Shown: positions 7,764 to 17,608, counted from the first letter of the stretch. The stretch: DNA of 64,000 nt from Planctomycetota bacterium (GCA_016195405.1 JACPZP010000098.1:16597-80596), one strand, 5' to 3'. The notes: a model not told the origin generated them from the sequence alone. Numbers and translations are program-made.

Positions 7764-8214
7764 TCATCCTGCCGCGGCGCGCGCGTCCGCGATGAAGCGC
7801 CGCATCTTCTCCACGTCCTTCCGCCCCGGCGACGTTTCCACGCCGCTCGCCACGTCGACGGCATACGGCCTGACTTTTCGCACTGCTTCTGCCACGTTTT
7901 CCGGCGTCAATCCTCCCGCCAGGACCACGGGCACGCCTGGGTCGAATCCCGTCAGAAGGTCCCAAGGCGCCGTCCGACCGGTGCCGCCATGCTCGCCCGG
8001 CACGTGCCGCGATCATATGCTCAAACAATTCTTCGACAAAGAGCGCCACCGGCTCGACAAAGGGCGGCAGTAACCGGACGATGTGCTTGGCCCGTTCTTC
8101 CGGGACAAAGCGCGGCGAGCGGGCATAGAAGTTCAGGCCGATCGCGTCGGCGCCGAGTTGACCTGCCGCGCCGGCGTCGGCTTCGTTGGTGATGCCGCAG
8201 ATCTTGACACGCAT
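7764..8214 (-). pseudogene. trpF: Phosphoribosylanthranilate isomerase, frameshifted and internally deleted
   Basis: TrpF performs the third step of the tryptophan branch. The first 70 codons are normal (KICGIT with the catalytic Cys, GADAIGLNFY, RSPRFV, VALFVEELFEHMIAA). Then the frame changes near 8000-8015, and the C-terminal part appears in another frame: GGTGRTAPWDLL, VVLAGGLTPENV, VDVASGVETSPGRKD, ending at 7764. About 60 residues that normally lie between these parts, including the VQLHG strand and the catalytic Asp, are missing. The total is about 148 codons against 205-215 in the family. This is either a decaying gene or a sequencing/assembly deletion. The true start is probably the ATG at 8214 rather than one at 8229. 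Confidence 0.85.
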
Positions 8215-8327
8215 CGTCGCTCCAAGCACGCGCGTCTTCGAGCGTGCGGGGTGATTTGAGCTGCCCTATTGAAACACGTCCGCTGCTGTTTTACAATTTT
8301 CACATCTTCCTAAAAGGAATAAAAACT

Positions 8328-8888
8328 ATGAAAACTCGCGCCGCCGACATCGCCGCGCGTCTCGCCGGAGTCGAGGATCAATTCGTCGAGCTGTGGAACA
8401 ACATGGCCGGCCTGTGGGGCATCAGCCCGACGATGGCCCGCATCCACGGCTTGCTTTACATCACCGGCTCGGCCTTGTCCATGGATGACATCATGGACCG
8501 ACTGGCCATCTCGCGCGGCAACGTCAGCATGAATCTCAGCAAGCTGGTGGAATGGGGCCTGGTCCGGCGGGTCCACAGGCGCGGCGCGCGCAAGGAGTAT
8601 TTCGAATCGTTGAGCGACGTTTGGGAGATGTTCACGCTGGTCGCCAATCAGCGCAAGCGCCGCGAGATCGACCTTATTCTGAACACCTTGCGCCGCTGCC
8701 GGGACGAATTGACGCCGGAAACGCTTGGCGCTTTGGCCGCCGCGGAGCCCGCACAGAAACGCTTCCAGCGCGTCAACGAGTTGTTCAAGCTGCTGACGCT
8801 TATCGACAGCCTGGCCCAGCGCTTCTTCGAAAGCCATCGTGGCCTGCGCGAGGCGGTGGAACTCTTGGCTCAGGAAGAAGATCGCTGA
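8328..8888 (+). CDS. GbsR/MarR-family transcriptional regulator
   Basis: The 186-residue winged-helix protein has SPTMARIHGLLYITG, LSMDDIMDRLAISRGNVSMNLSKLVEWGLVRRV (recognition region) and a basic wing, RRGARKEYF. The C-terminal half is helical and probably mediates dimerisation. GbsR-type MarR proteins often control osmolyte or envelope functions; the ligand is unknown here. The ATG at 8328 follows an AAAGGA site, and an AT-rich stretch lies just upstream. It is divergent from the trpF remnant and its 3' end overlaps the convergent transglutaminase gene by 19 bases. Confidence 0.85.
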   Translation: MKTRAADIAARLAGVEDQFVELWNNMAGLWGISPTMARIHGLLYITGSALSMDDIMDRLAISRGNVSMNLSKLVEWGLVRRVHRRGARKEYFESLSDVWEMFTLVANQRKRREIDLILNTLRRCRDELTPETLGALAAAEPAQKRFQRVNELFKLLTLIDSLAQRFFESHRGLREAVELLAQEEDR

Positions 8889-11275
8889 CTCATGGATGAG
8901 TCAAGCAGGGTGTCGCGCAATTCTTCGATAACACGGTTGGCGCCGGCGCACTTCTCGATCGTGATTTCCTGAGCGCCAAAGCGCACGCTGTAGAGCAAAT
9001 CGACGATCTGCCGCGGCGCGCCCGCGAGCCCAGCCGGGATGGATCGAAGCTCAAGCCGCGCCCTGGCGACTTCACTAAACTCGCGCGGGGTCTGGCCGGC
9101 GGTTGGCCGAAGCGCCAGCCGCTGCGCCAGCAGTGTCAGCAGATTCTCATACCAGGCAATATCCGGACGTGCAAACTCGCCGTTCGTCGAGCCATTCCGG
9201 CTCTTGAAGCCGGCAAAGGCCCGCCACTTGGGCCTGAACCGCCGCAACGCGAACGCCGCGCCGACGAGGCCGCCGACAACCAGCCAGGTGGACCACGATT
9301 TCAGCCGCGCGAGCAAGGCGCGTTGCGATCGGGCCTGGCGGTCAGCGGTGAAGTCGAGGACGAAGCTCCGCCAAAGCTGCGTCAGATCAATCCCATCGCT
9401 GCCAAACAGCCCCAAAGGCCCCAAGAGGCGTGACTCCTTCGCCGCCGCGCCCGGTGTCGGATCCAAGGTCAACCATTGCCATGCGTCGGTTCCGGGCGTC
9501 TTGACGAGCGCTTGCACCCAGCTATGGGCGCTTTTCATGCGGACGCGGTATTCACCGTTTTCTCCCCCCTCCTGGCCGCGAAAGCCCATCACAATCCGCG
9601 ATGGAATGCCCACGGCTCGCAACATCAGAGCCAAGCCGCCGGCAAAGCGCGTGCAGTGCCCCTCTTTCACATTCAAGAGAAAATCGACGGTCGGATCGCC
9701 CTGCTCGCGCCGGCGCAGGTTCAAGGAATAACCGTACTCGCCCGAGGACGAAAGGTGCGCGCACAAATACACGGCCGCGCGATGCTGATCCGCGACGGGA
9801 ACCAAGCCGTTCTCATCCAACAGCCCCGGTTCGGAGGTCAAACCCGGCAGGCGCGGGATCAAGCTTCTAACCCACTGCGATATCGGCGGCGGCACGTCTT
9901 GCTTCAGCAACTGCTCGCGATAGCTCGCCAACAGATCGCGGGCGGCGGGCACAAGCTCGGAAGGGACCGCCGGATTCACAACCTGCCCGTAAGAGAAGAA
10001 AGAATTCTCCGTTCCCCGCGCGCTCCGGAATGGACCCTTCGTAACGGACACTCCGCCGCCGATGACGCGCGCGAAGGTGGGTGACACCACCTTGTTCGTG
10101 CTGACGATGTCCCAGCCGCTGGCGCGCTGAAAGTAGGGCTCGGCTGCGACTGCGTCGAGCTGCGGTCTTATGCCCAGGTCGATGTCCCTGCGCGGCGGAT
10201 ACGCAAGCGGCTTCGTGAATGCCAAGCCCTGGGGAACATAAAAAGTCAAGTAAACGCCGTCGGCAGCCAACGTCCTGGGAAGCGAGGGATTGCTCGCAAG
10301 TGACTGGAAACTGGTTCGGATAGGCTCGAAGGTGTAGTTCTCCCACTTGCGCTTGCGCAGTGCCGAATACCAGTCCAGCCATTGGCCGTGATCGTAATAG
10401 TCGAGGATATTGACGAAATAGAGGGTGCTCGGAGACAGATTCGTGACCGGGCCGTCGATCGATTCGGCGGTCAGCTCAAAAGCGACGTCGTCGGTCAATT
10501 CCACGGCGCCCGTGCTGGCCAAGTTGATGGTGTTTTCGATGCCGATGCCGACAGAGTAAGTGCCATTGGATAGCTTGTCAGGTTGCCAAGGATCGTTGGA
10601 TTGCCGAGGCGCTGCCAGGAAGACACAGAAGCCAACGAGCACGACGCAGGCGCTCCACCGCACCACCTGCGCGAGGCCGCCTCTTCGCCAGGGAAACGTC
10701 GCCGCTGCGGTTGTGCGCTCGAACAGCGGCGCCCTTGAGGGGGCGGACGCTCCAAGGGCGGTCGCGCGCTGCCGCACGCAATGGTGCAGCGCGAGACACC
10801 AAATCACGGCGGCCATGTACGCCGCCAGCAGCAGGCCAAATAGCGAATCCGACGAAAGGATGCAGGCCAGAGCGACCGCCATCAAACCAATGGCTTGCAA
10901 AGCCCAGAAATCACCGGCCCGCTTCGCCTGAAACAGCTTGAGCACCAACAAGACCATCAACAACGGGCCCAGGTAGGGCAGCAGCGCTGCCGGCCACGGC
11001 AGGCCCAGCTCGATGAAGTCCTTTTCCTCGCGCGGCATGTAGTAATACGCCCACGCTCCAATGGCGACCGCGACCACCAGCCCGACGACGTTGGACGCCC
11101 GCAAGCTGAGTTGGCGCCGCCCTTCGGCGAAGTAGGCCACCACAATCAGCACCAGCGCGCACGGCAGGACATAGCCCATCCATCCCAGGAAAAACAACTC
11201 ACCCACGGCCAGGCAACAGCAGGCCAGCGCCATGGTCGCGTAAAAACTCAACCGAAACGCGGTGTTGAGAGGCAT
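8870..11275 (-). CDS. TgpA-like membrane transglutaminase (copy 1)
   Basis: The 801-residue product has an N-terminal membrane block (about five or six helices in residues 1-240, DUF3488-like), a large outward domain, a transglutaminase core and a last helix followed by a cytosolic DUF4129-like tail. The catalytic triad is visible: Cys in EGHCTRFAGG, His in SAHSWV, Asp in LDPTPG. TgpA-type proteins are essential or envelope-related in some bacteria; the substrate is unknown. It is downstream of and paralogous to the next gene. The first about 150 codons are nearly identical in DNA to that paralog, much more than the catalytic core. No MoxR-type ATPase, a frequent partner, is in the window. 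Confidence 0.88.
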   Translation of the reverse strand: MPLNTAFRLSFYATMALACCCLAVGELFFLGWMGYVLPCALVLIVVAYFAEGRRQLSLRASNVVGLVVAVAIGAWAYYYMPREEKDFIELGLPWPAALLPYLGPLLMVLLVLKLFQAKRAGDFWALQAIGLMAVALACILSSDSLFGLLLAAYMAAVIWCLALHHCVRQRATALGASAPSRAPLFERTTAAATFPWRRGGLAQVVRWSACVVLVGFCVFLAAPRQSNDPWQPDKLSNGTYSVGIGIENTINLASTGAVELTDDVAFELTAESIDGPVTNLSPSTLYFVNILDYYDHGQWLDWYSALRKRKWENYTFEPIRTSFQSLASNPSLPRTLAADGVYLTFYVPQGLAFTKPLAYPPRRDIDLGIRPQLDAVAAEPYFQRASGWDIVSTNKVVSPTFARVIGGGVSVTKGPFRSARGTENSFFSYGQVVNPAVPSELVPAARDLLASYREQLLKQDVPPPISQWVRSLIPRLPGLTSEPGLLDENGLVPVADQHRAAVYLCAHLSSSGEYGYSLNLRRREQGDPTVDFLLNVKEGHCTRFAGGLALMLRAVGIPSRIVMGFRGQEGGENGEYRVRMKSAHSWVQALVKTPGTDAWQWLTLDPTPGAAAKESRLLGPLGLFGSDGIDLTQLWRSFVLDFTADRQARSQRALLARLKSWSTWLVVGGLVGAAFALRRFRPKWRAFAGFKSRNGSTNGEFARPDIAWYENLLTLLAQRLALRPTAGQTPREFSEVARARLELRSIPAGLAGAPRQIVDLLYSVRFGAQEITIEKCAGANRVIEELRDTLLDSSMSQRSSS

Positions 11276-11335
11276 TGATTCTCCCGCCGGCGCCCAGGGC
11301 CGCGTCCGCGGTTACGCAGTTACGCAGTTACTTGG

Positions 11336-13819
11336 TTACGCAGGTACGCTTCCGAGCGCGCTCCCCAGGGCGGTCCGCAGTTCCGTCACGGCCTGATGGG
11401 CTTGATCGCTCGTCTGGGGCGTCGGCGCTTGGCCCCCGAAGCGAACGGCGTAAAGCAGATCGACGACCTGTTCGGGAAGCTTCGCAAGCGCGTCCGGAAG
11501 CGAGCGCCTCTGAAGCTGAGCGAAAACAACACGGCTGAATTCGCGCGGCGTTTGCCCTGGCGTCGGCTGGAGTTGGATCCGCTGAGCCAATAGCTGCAAG
11601 AGACTGCGGTACCAGCTAATATCGGGTTCCGCGAGCTTACCGTTGGACGGACCCGCGCGCAGCCCAATGTCGATTCTGTTTCTCGTCAGCCAATAGCGCC
11701 GCACGGCCAGGCGTCCCGTCGCCAGGACGCCCAAGGTGACACCCACGACGAGCCAAAACGACCATGAGCGCATCCAAGCGAGCAGGACGCGCTGCGAGCG
11801 GGCCTGGCGCTCGGCGGTGAAATCGAGGACAAAGCTCCGCCAAAGCTGCGGAATATCAATCCAATCCGCTCCAAAGTAAGCGCGCGCACGCGATTCGGCG
11901 GCGATGGCGCCGGGCGTGGGATCAAGGACTTGCCAGTGCCAAAGTTCGGAGCCGGGCACTTTAACGAGCGCTTCGACCCAGCTGTGGGCGTTGCGCATGC
12001 GGACGCGATATTCGCCGTTCTCTCCGCCTTCCTGGCCGCGAAATCCCATGACGATGCGCGATGGTATCCCGACGGCTCGCAACATTAAGGCCAGGCCGCC
12101 GGCGAAGCGTGTGCAATGGCCTTCCTTGACGTTCAAAAGAAAATCGACCGTGGGATCGCCCTGCTCGCGGCGGCGAAGGTTCAGCGAATAGCTAAACTCG
12201 CCGGACGAGGATAAGTACGCGCACAGGTAAGTGGCGACGCGATAATGATCCTCGACCCGAATGCGACCGGTCTCATCAAGCAGGTTTTCTTCGAACGAAA
12301 GGCCCGGCAATCGAGGCAGCAAGCTCAACACCCACCGGACGATGGGATCGGGGAGTTCTTGACTGAGAAGTTGTTCCCGATAGGCGTCGTCCAAGGCGAA
12401 CGCGGGAAACACATCCGGCTGGCTAAGTGGATTAACAACCTGCCCGTAGGAAAACGATGACGTTTCCGCGATTCTGGGCGCGTTCAGGGCGGCTTTCGAT
12501 TTCGCGCCCTTCGCGGGAAACCTCGGCGCGGTGTTCACCGGCGTTGCACTCGTGCTGACAATATCCCTCCCCTTGACGAGCTGAAAGAACGAGTCCATTT
12601 TGCTCGGCTTTTCGTCGATGTAGGTGTCGAGCCCCAAGTCGGTGAGCGGGCGCGGCGGATAGCGGAGCGGCTTTCTGAACGCAAGATTCCCCGGGGGGAC
12701 GTGAAACGTCAAATAGTAGCCGTCGTCGGACAGGGTCTTGGGAAGCGTCGGGTTGGCGAAGCTGGCGGAAAAGGGAGCCCGAATAGGGTCGGGCTTGTAC
12801 ACCCAAGTCCGCTCCCGTTGTCGCATGGCGAAGTACCAGTGGAGCCATTGTCCCTTTTCGTAGTAATCGAGAACGTCGACGAAATAGAGATTGTTAGGCG
12901 ACAGATTCCGCACCGGCCCATGAATGGACCGAGCAGTCATCTCAAAGGCGAGATCATCCGAAAGCTCAACGGCGCCGGTGTTGGCGAGGTTGATGGTGTT
13001 CTCGAAGCCGATGCCTACCGAGTAGGTGCCGTTGGAAAGCTTGTCCGCCTGCCAGGAGGTGTTGGACTGCCGCGGCGCCGTCAAGAACACGCAATAGCCG
13101 ACCACGACGATGCACGCGCTCCAACGCACTACCTGCCCCAGGCCGATTTTCCGCCACGGGACCCGCGCGGCCGCTCCGCTTCGCGCGAACAGCGCCTGAG
13201 CGGCAGCGGGGCTTGTTTGCCGTTGGGAGGCTTGCGGATGCAAGGTTTGCTGATGCAAGGTTTGCTGATGCAAGGTTTGCTGATGCAAGGTTTGCTGATG
13301 CAAGGTTTGCTGATGCAACGCCAGGTGATGCAGCGCAAGACACCAGATCACCCCGGCCATGTACGCCGCCAGCAGCAGGCCAAACGACGAATTCGACGAA
13401 AGGATGCAGCCCAGAGCGACCGCCATCAAACCAATGGCTTGCAAAGCCCAGAAATCACCGGCCCGCTTCGGCTGAAACAGCTTGAGCACCAACAAGACCA
13501 TCAACAACGGGCCCAGGTAGGGCAGCAGCGCTGCCGGCCACGGCAGGCCCAGCTCGATGAAGTCCTTTTCCTCGCGCGGCATGTAGTAATACGCCCACGC
13601 TCCAATGGCGAGCGCGACCACCAGCCCGACGACGTTGGACGCCCGCAAGCTGAGTTGGCACCGCCCTTCGGCGAAGTAGGCCACCACAATCAGCGCCAGC
13701 GCGCACGGCAGGACATAGCCCATCCACCCCAGGAAAAACAAGTCACCCACAGCCAGGCAACAGCAGGCCAGAGCCATGGTCGCGTAAAAGCTCAACCGAA
13801 ACGCGGTGTTCAAGAACAT
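11336..13819 (-). CDS. TgpA-like membrane transglutaminase (copy 2) with LHQQT repeats
   Basis: The 827-residue paralog of the gene downstream has the same architecture: N-terminal helices, outer domain, transglutaminase core (EGHCTRFAGG, NAHSWV, LDPTPG), a late membrane helix near residue 680 and a cytosolic tail. After the N-terminal helices (about residues 163-200) it carries a run of LHQQT pentapeptides coded by a 15-bp tandem repeat, absent from copy 1. The run sits in a non-membrane linker, so it may be tolerated as a spacer. The genes are 60 bases apart and likely co-transcribed. The start at 13819 is supported by the match to copy 1. Confidence 0.88.
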   Translation of the reverse strand: MFLNTAFRLSFYATMALACCCLAVGDLFFLGWMGYVLPCALALIVVAYFAEGRCQLSLRASNVVGLVVALAIGAWAYYYMPREEKDFIELGLPWPAALLPYLGPLLMVLLVLKLFQPKRAGDFWALQAIGLMAVALGCILSSNSSFGLLLAAYMAGVIWCLALHHLALHQQTLHQQTLHQQTLHQQTLHQQTLHPQASQRQTSPAAAQALFARSGAAARVPWRKIGLGQVVRWSACIVVVGYCVFLTAPRQSNTSWQADKLSNGTYSVGIGFENTINLANTGAVELSDDLAFEMTARSIHGPVRNLSPNNLYFVDVLDYYEKGQWLHWYFAMRQRERTWVYKPDPIRAPFSASFANPTLPKTLSDDGYYLTFHVPPGNLAFRKPLRYPPRPLTDLGLDTYIDEKPSKMDSFFQLVKGRDIVSTSATPVNTAPRFPAKGAKSKAALNAPRIAETSSFSYGQVVNPLSQPDVFPAFALDDAYREQLLSQELPDPIVRWVLSLLPRLPGLSFEENLLDETGRIRVEDHYRVATYLCAYLSSSGEFSYSLNLRRREQGDPTVDFLLNVKEGHCTRFAGGLALMLRAVGIPSRIVMGFRGQEGGENGEYRVRMRNAHSWVEALVKVPGSELWHWQVLDPTPGAIAAESRARAYFGADWIDIPQLWRSFVLDFTAERQARSQRVLLAWMRSWSFWLVVGVTLGVLATGRLAVRRYWLTRNRIDIGLRAGPSNGKLAEPDISWYRSLLQLLAQRIQLQPTPGQTPREFSRVVFAQLQRRSLPDALAKLPEQVVDLLYAVRFGGQAPTPQTSDQAHQAVTELRTALGSALGSVPA
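13226..13330. repeat. 15-bp tandem repeat coding LHQQT
   Basis: Five exact 15-bp units (CAAGGTTTGCTGATG on the plus strand) run from 13241 to 13315, with a degenerate unit on each side. On the minus strand they encode LHQQT. There are no spacers between units. Exact DNA identity shows recent expansion by slippage or unequal crossing-over. Confidence 0.95.
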
Positions 13820-13980
13820 TCGTTCACCCGCGGGCTACTCATTGCAATGGTGGATATAGGGGCGCGAAAGAGGCTATTATGGCCATGACACGGGGATTTG
13901 ATCAAACCAAAAACCACTATCATAAACGACGCTGCCGATCCAAGATTTCTTCGGAACGATCCAACTTGCGCCGGCCTACC

Positions 13981-16900
13981 ATGACTTTCTTCGGCTTACT
14001 CTGCCGCAATCTGCTTTATCACCGGCGCGGTAATCTAGCGGTCTTTCTGGGCGTAATTCTCGGAACCGCCGTTCTGACCGGGGCCTTGCTGGTCGGCGAT
14101 TCGCTCCGCGGCAGCTTGAAAAACCATGCCCTGGAGCAGCTCGGCTGGGTCGACCAAGCCATGGTCCCGCCGCGATTCTTCCGCGCCGCCCTAGCCGAAG
14201 AAATCGCACCGACGAGCAGCCCCGTGCTGCTTCTGCAAGGCTCGGCCAAGTTCGGCGAGCGTCGCGCCGGTAAGGTGACGCTCCTCGGCGTCGACAAACG
14301 ATTCTGGCGTTCAGGCGTCATGCCGCTGGACAGTGAATTCTGGCAATCCAACGAGCCCGAGGCGGTCCTCAATGCCACCCTTGCCCGGCAACTCCATCTC
14401 AAGGCCGGCGACGAATTCGACTTAAGCGTGCAGAAATCCGACAGCATGCCGCGCGAAAGCCTGCTCGGCAAACGCGGCTTCGACGACGTTCTGCAAACTG
14501 TGGCCGTCAGGGTACGTCTCATACTGCCCGATGATGGCCCGTCGGATGAAAGCCTGGCCGGATTTAGCCTCAAGCCGAGCCCGGAGCCGGTTCGCAATGT
14601 CTTCGTTCCGCTTCGGTTTCTCCAAGAAAAACTCGATCTGCCGGGACAGGCTAACGCTGTCCTGGTAGGCGAATTGCCCGCTACTTCAACATTAGCACTA
14701 AACGACAGACTGAGGCTGGAAGACTGGGGCTTGAAGTTGCGGACGCCGGAGGATCGGGCCCGCGCACTCGCGAATTACCTGCAACCACATAGCAAACGTC
14801 AAAAACAAGTTACCGAGATTCAAAGGATTCACTGGGATCGCAACCCCAACGCCAAGACTCCTTTTCGCGTGCCGGAGGAGCTTGCCCAGGCGCCCGTAGC
14901 CAAAGACGTCCTGCATCTGGACGATGTAGTCGCCTACTATCGCAAGCACCGCGATTACCTGAGCTTGGAAAGCGCCCAGCTATACCTCGATCCCGCCGTG
15001 GTTGACGCCGTAAACGCGATACGCGAACAGCGCCCCGATCTCAAAATCTCACCCAGCCTCGTCTATCTGGCCGACAGCATTTCCGACGGCAACAACGAAG
15101 CGCCGTATGCCGTACTAGCGGGAGTGGAACCTTCCTCGCTTCGCTTTGTGGGCGACTCCGCTCAAGGCCCGCTCGGCGACGGTGAAATTGCCCTCGTCGA
15201 TTGGGAGGACTCGCCGCTTCACCCGAAGAAACATGATCTGATCCGCGTGGAATACTACGCGCCCGACACTCACAACACGTTGAAGTTGGAAAAGCACCGG
15301 AAGATGTTTTCCTTCCGCGGACTGGTGCCGCTCGAAGGCCCCTTCGACGATCCCGATCTAACGCCCGAATTCCCCGGTATCACCGACAAGCTCGACATGG
15401 GAAGTTGGGAGAATCCGCCCTTCCCGTACCATCCCAAACGCATCAAGGCGGCCGACGAGAATTACTGGAAGCGCTACCGTACAACGCCCAAAGCCTACGT
15501 CACCCTGGAAACCGCCCAAAAACTTTGGGGAAGTCGCTTCGGCAAATTGACCTCGTTTCGCATTTACCCTGGCGATGAAAAAACCGACAAGGTCTTTGCA
15601 CAGAGTTTGTTGCAGGAATTGAAACCCGAACAGGGCGGCTTCGTATTCCAGCCGGTCAAGGAAATGGCCCTCAAATCAGGCGCCGGCTCCACCGACTTCA
15701 GCTTGTTATTCGTCGCTTTCAGCTTCTTTCTCATCGTGGCCGCGCTGCTGCTAATAGGGCTCTTGTTCCGCCTCAATCTTGAGAGGCGCTCTTCGGAAAT
15801 CGGCGTCTTGATGGCGACGGGATGGGACCTTCGTCGGGTCCGGCGTTTGTTGTTGGGAGAAGGTTTGATCCTGGCGATCCTCGGCGGCTTGGTTGGACTG
15901 GCCGGGGCGATTATTTATGCAGAGCGAATGCTGGCTCTCTTGCGAAGAAACTGGCCCGGCGGTGAAAACCTGGCCTTCCTGCGTGTTCACGTCCAGCCCT
16001 TGAGCTTCGCGATCGGCTACGCGGCTTCGTTGGCAGTCAGCCTGTTGACGATCATGTGGGCGACGCGAATCTTGAGCAAGATGTCGCCCCGAGCGCTATT
16101 GGCAGGTGAGTCGTCCGACATCCTTCAACCGGAATCTACGCGCAGACGGTGGAGCACCTGGATTCTCGCGTGTTCTACCTTCGGCGCCTTCGGCTGTTTG
16201 GCCGCCGGTTTGGTATCGAAAGATTCCGAGGCCCAAGCCGGGAGCTTCTTCGGCAGCGGCGCCTTGTTTCTGACGACGAGCCTTGCCGGCTTATGGGGCT
16301 GGCTCAAGCGAACCGGCCGGCAGACTATGCCGCAACCATCGCTCGGCGCCCTTGGCATGCGCAACGCCGGCCGGCATCCGGTGCGCAGCTTGCTCACCGT
16401 CGGTCTGCTCGCGGCGGCAACGTTTCTCATCGTCGCCGTCGATTCCTTCCACAAGGAGGCCGGCGGCGATTTCTTCAAAAAGGACGGCGGCAGCGGCGGC
16501 TTTCCGCTTCTCGCCGAGACCGATATCCCCTTCTATCAGGACCTGAACAACCCCGCCGTCCGCGCGCAACTGAAGTTTCCCGACCAGCCTCGTGACAGTG
16601 AATTTTACCCCGCCCGCGTTCAAGCCGGCGACGACGCCAGTTGCTTGAATCTCTATCAGCCGCTACGGCCCAAGATTCTCGGCATCGGCCATCGCCTCAT
16701 CGAACGCGGCGGTTTTCATTTCAGCGCCAGCCTCGCAACGGATCAGGACGAAAAGGAAAATCCGTGGCGGCTCCTCGAAAAACCCACCGGTGACGACACG
16801 ATTCCCGCCATCATCGACGCCAACAGCGCTCAGTGGATTCTGAAAGTTCCCTTGGGCGGCATCTATTCCGTCACCGACGAAAACGGCGAAAAGAAGAATC

Positions 16901-17514
16901 TCAGAATCGTCGCCCTCCTCGCGGAGAGCATCTTTCAAAGCGAGATTCTGATTTCGGAAGCGAACTTCCTGAAGCTCTATCCGCGGCAGGAGGGTTACCG
17001 CGTCTTCCTCATTGATTGTCCCAGCGATCGGACGTCCGCCATACAATCTGACCTGGGGAAGATCCTCGGTGATCAAGGTTTCAACGTCGTATCCACCGCG
17101 GATCGTTTGCGAGCTTACTTGGCCGTAGAAAACACCTACCTAGCGACCTTTCAAGCATTGGGCGGTCTCGGCCTCTTGCTCGGCGCTCTCGGCCTGGCGA
17201 TCGTGCTTCTGCGCGGAGTCTGGGAGCGACGCGGCGAGTTGGCGCTATTGCGGGCGCTTGGATTCGCCAAGGAACGGCTTGCCTGGCTGGTGCTGGCGGA
17301 GAATCTGTTTTTGCTGATGCTCGGCCTCGGGGCAGGAACGCTGGCCGCCTTGTTGGCCGTCGCCCCGCATTTGTTAAGCAGCGGCGGTGACGTGCTTTGG
17401 CTGCGGCTGATCGTGTTGCTCGGCTTGGTAGCGGTCGTTGGCCTAGCCGCAGGGATGGCGGCCATCGTCGGGGCGCTGCGGACCCCGCTATTGCCCGCCC
17501 TGCGTCGCGAATAG
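13981..17514 (+). CDS. FtsX/MacB-type ABC transporter permease
   Basis: The 1177-residue product begins with an N-terminal signal-anchor helix (about residues 15-40, FLGVILGTAVLTGALLVGDS), typical of LolC/MacB-type permeases, then a large periplasmic region. Membrane helices follow near residues 575-600, 625-650 and 680-700, and a second FtsX unit at the C-terminus (ALGGLGLLLGALGLAIVLLRGV, then two more helices). Such permeases work with a separate ATPase to move lipids, lipoproteins or peptides, or to drive mechanical signalling. No ATPase gene is adjacent. The frame is open upstream to 13879, but the ATG at 13981 starts the recognisable MTFFGLLCRNLLYHRRGN head. No strong ribosome site is visible. 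Confidence 0.85.
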   Translation: MTFFGLLCRNLLYHRRGNLAVFLGVILGTAVLTGALLVGDSLRGSLKNHALEQLGWVDQAMVPPRFFRAALAEEIAPTSSPVLLLQGSAKFGERRAGKVTLLGVDKRFWRSGVMPLDSEFWQSNEPEAVLNATLARQLHLKAGDEFDLSVQKSDSMPRESLLGKRGFDDVLQTVAVRVRLILPDDGPSDESLAGFSLKPSPEPVRNVFVPLRFLQEKLDLPGQANAVLVGELPATSTLALNDRLRLEDWGLKLRTPEDRARALANYLQPHSKRQKQVTEIQRIHWDRNPNAKTPFRVPEELAQAPVAKDVLHLDDVVAYYRKHRDYLSLESAQLYLDPAVVDAVNAIREQRPDLKISPSLVYLADSISDGNNEAPYAVLAGVEPSSLRFVGDSAQGPLGDGEIALVDWEDSPLHPKKHDLIRVEYYAPDTHNTLKLEKHRKMFSFRGLVPLEGPFDDPDLTPEFPGITDKLDMGSWENPPFPYHPKRIKAADENYWKRYRTTPKAYVTLETAQKLWGSRFGKLTSFRIYPGDEKTDKVFAQSLLQELKPEQGGFVFQPVKEMALKSGAGSTDFSLLFVAFSFFLIVAALLLIGLLFRLNLERRSSEIGVLMATGWDLRRVRRLLLGEGLILAILGGLVGLAGAIIYAERMLALLRRNWPGGENLAFLRVHVQPLSFAIGYAASLAVSLLTIMWATRILSKMSPRALLAGESSDILQPESTRRRWSTWILACSTFGAFGCLAAGLVSKDSEAQAGSFFGSGALFLTTSLAGLWGWLKRTGRQTMPQPSLGALGMRNAGRHPVRSLLTVGLLAAATFLIVAVDSFHKEAGGDFFKKDGGSGGFPLLAETDIPFYQDLNNPAVRAQLKFPDQPRDSEFYPARVQAGDDASCLNLYQPLRPKILGIGHRLIERGGFHFSASLATDQDEKENPWRLLEKPTGDDTIPAIIDANSAQWILKVPLGGIYSVTDENGEKKNLRIVALLAESIFQSEILISEANFLKLYPRQEGYRVFLIDCPSDRTSAIQSDLGKILGDQGFNVVSTADRLRAYLAVENTYLATFQALGGLGLLLGALGLAIVLLRGVWERRGELALLRALGFAKERLAWLVLAENLFLLMLGLGAGTLAALLAVAPHLLSSGGDVLWLRLIVLLGLVAVVGLAAGMAAIVGALRTPLLPALRRE

Positions 17515-17525
17515 ACCATCCTTCG

Positions 17526-17608
17526 TTTAGCCCCGGTTCGCAGAACCGGGCGGGGCAGCGTCCCGTTATTGGATTCCGTCCCTCCCGGTTCTACGAACCG
17601 GGGCTAAA
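17526..17608. terminator. TTTAGC-family hairpin after the permease gene
   Basis: The arms at 17526-17550 and 17584-17608 are 25 bases each with one mismatch. They begin TTTAGC and end GCTAAA, and each arm contains its own smaller palindrome. The element begins 12 bases after the permease stop. It is the closest relative of the solo arm at 4828-4852. A role in 3' end formation is inferred from position. Confidence 0.6.

Noticed and set aside
13226..13330. Possible CRISPR array
   Set aside because: The repeats are 15 bp with no spacers and are in frame inside a coding gene.
12701..13888. Long plus-strand open frame of 395 codons
   Set aside because: It is the antisense shadow of transglutaminase copy 2, whose opposite frame has full domain support.
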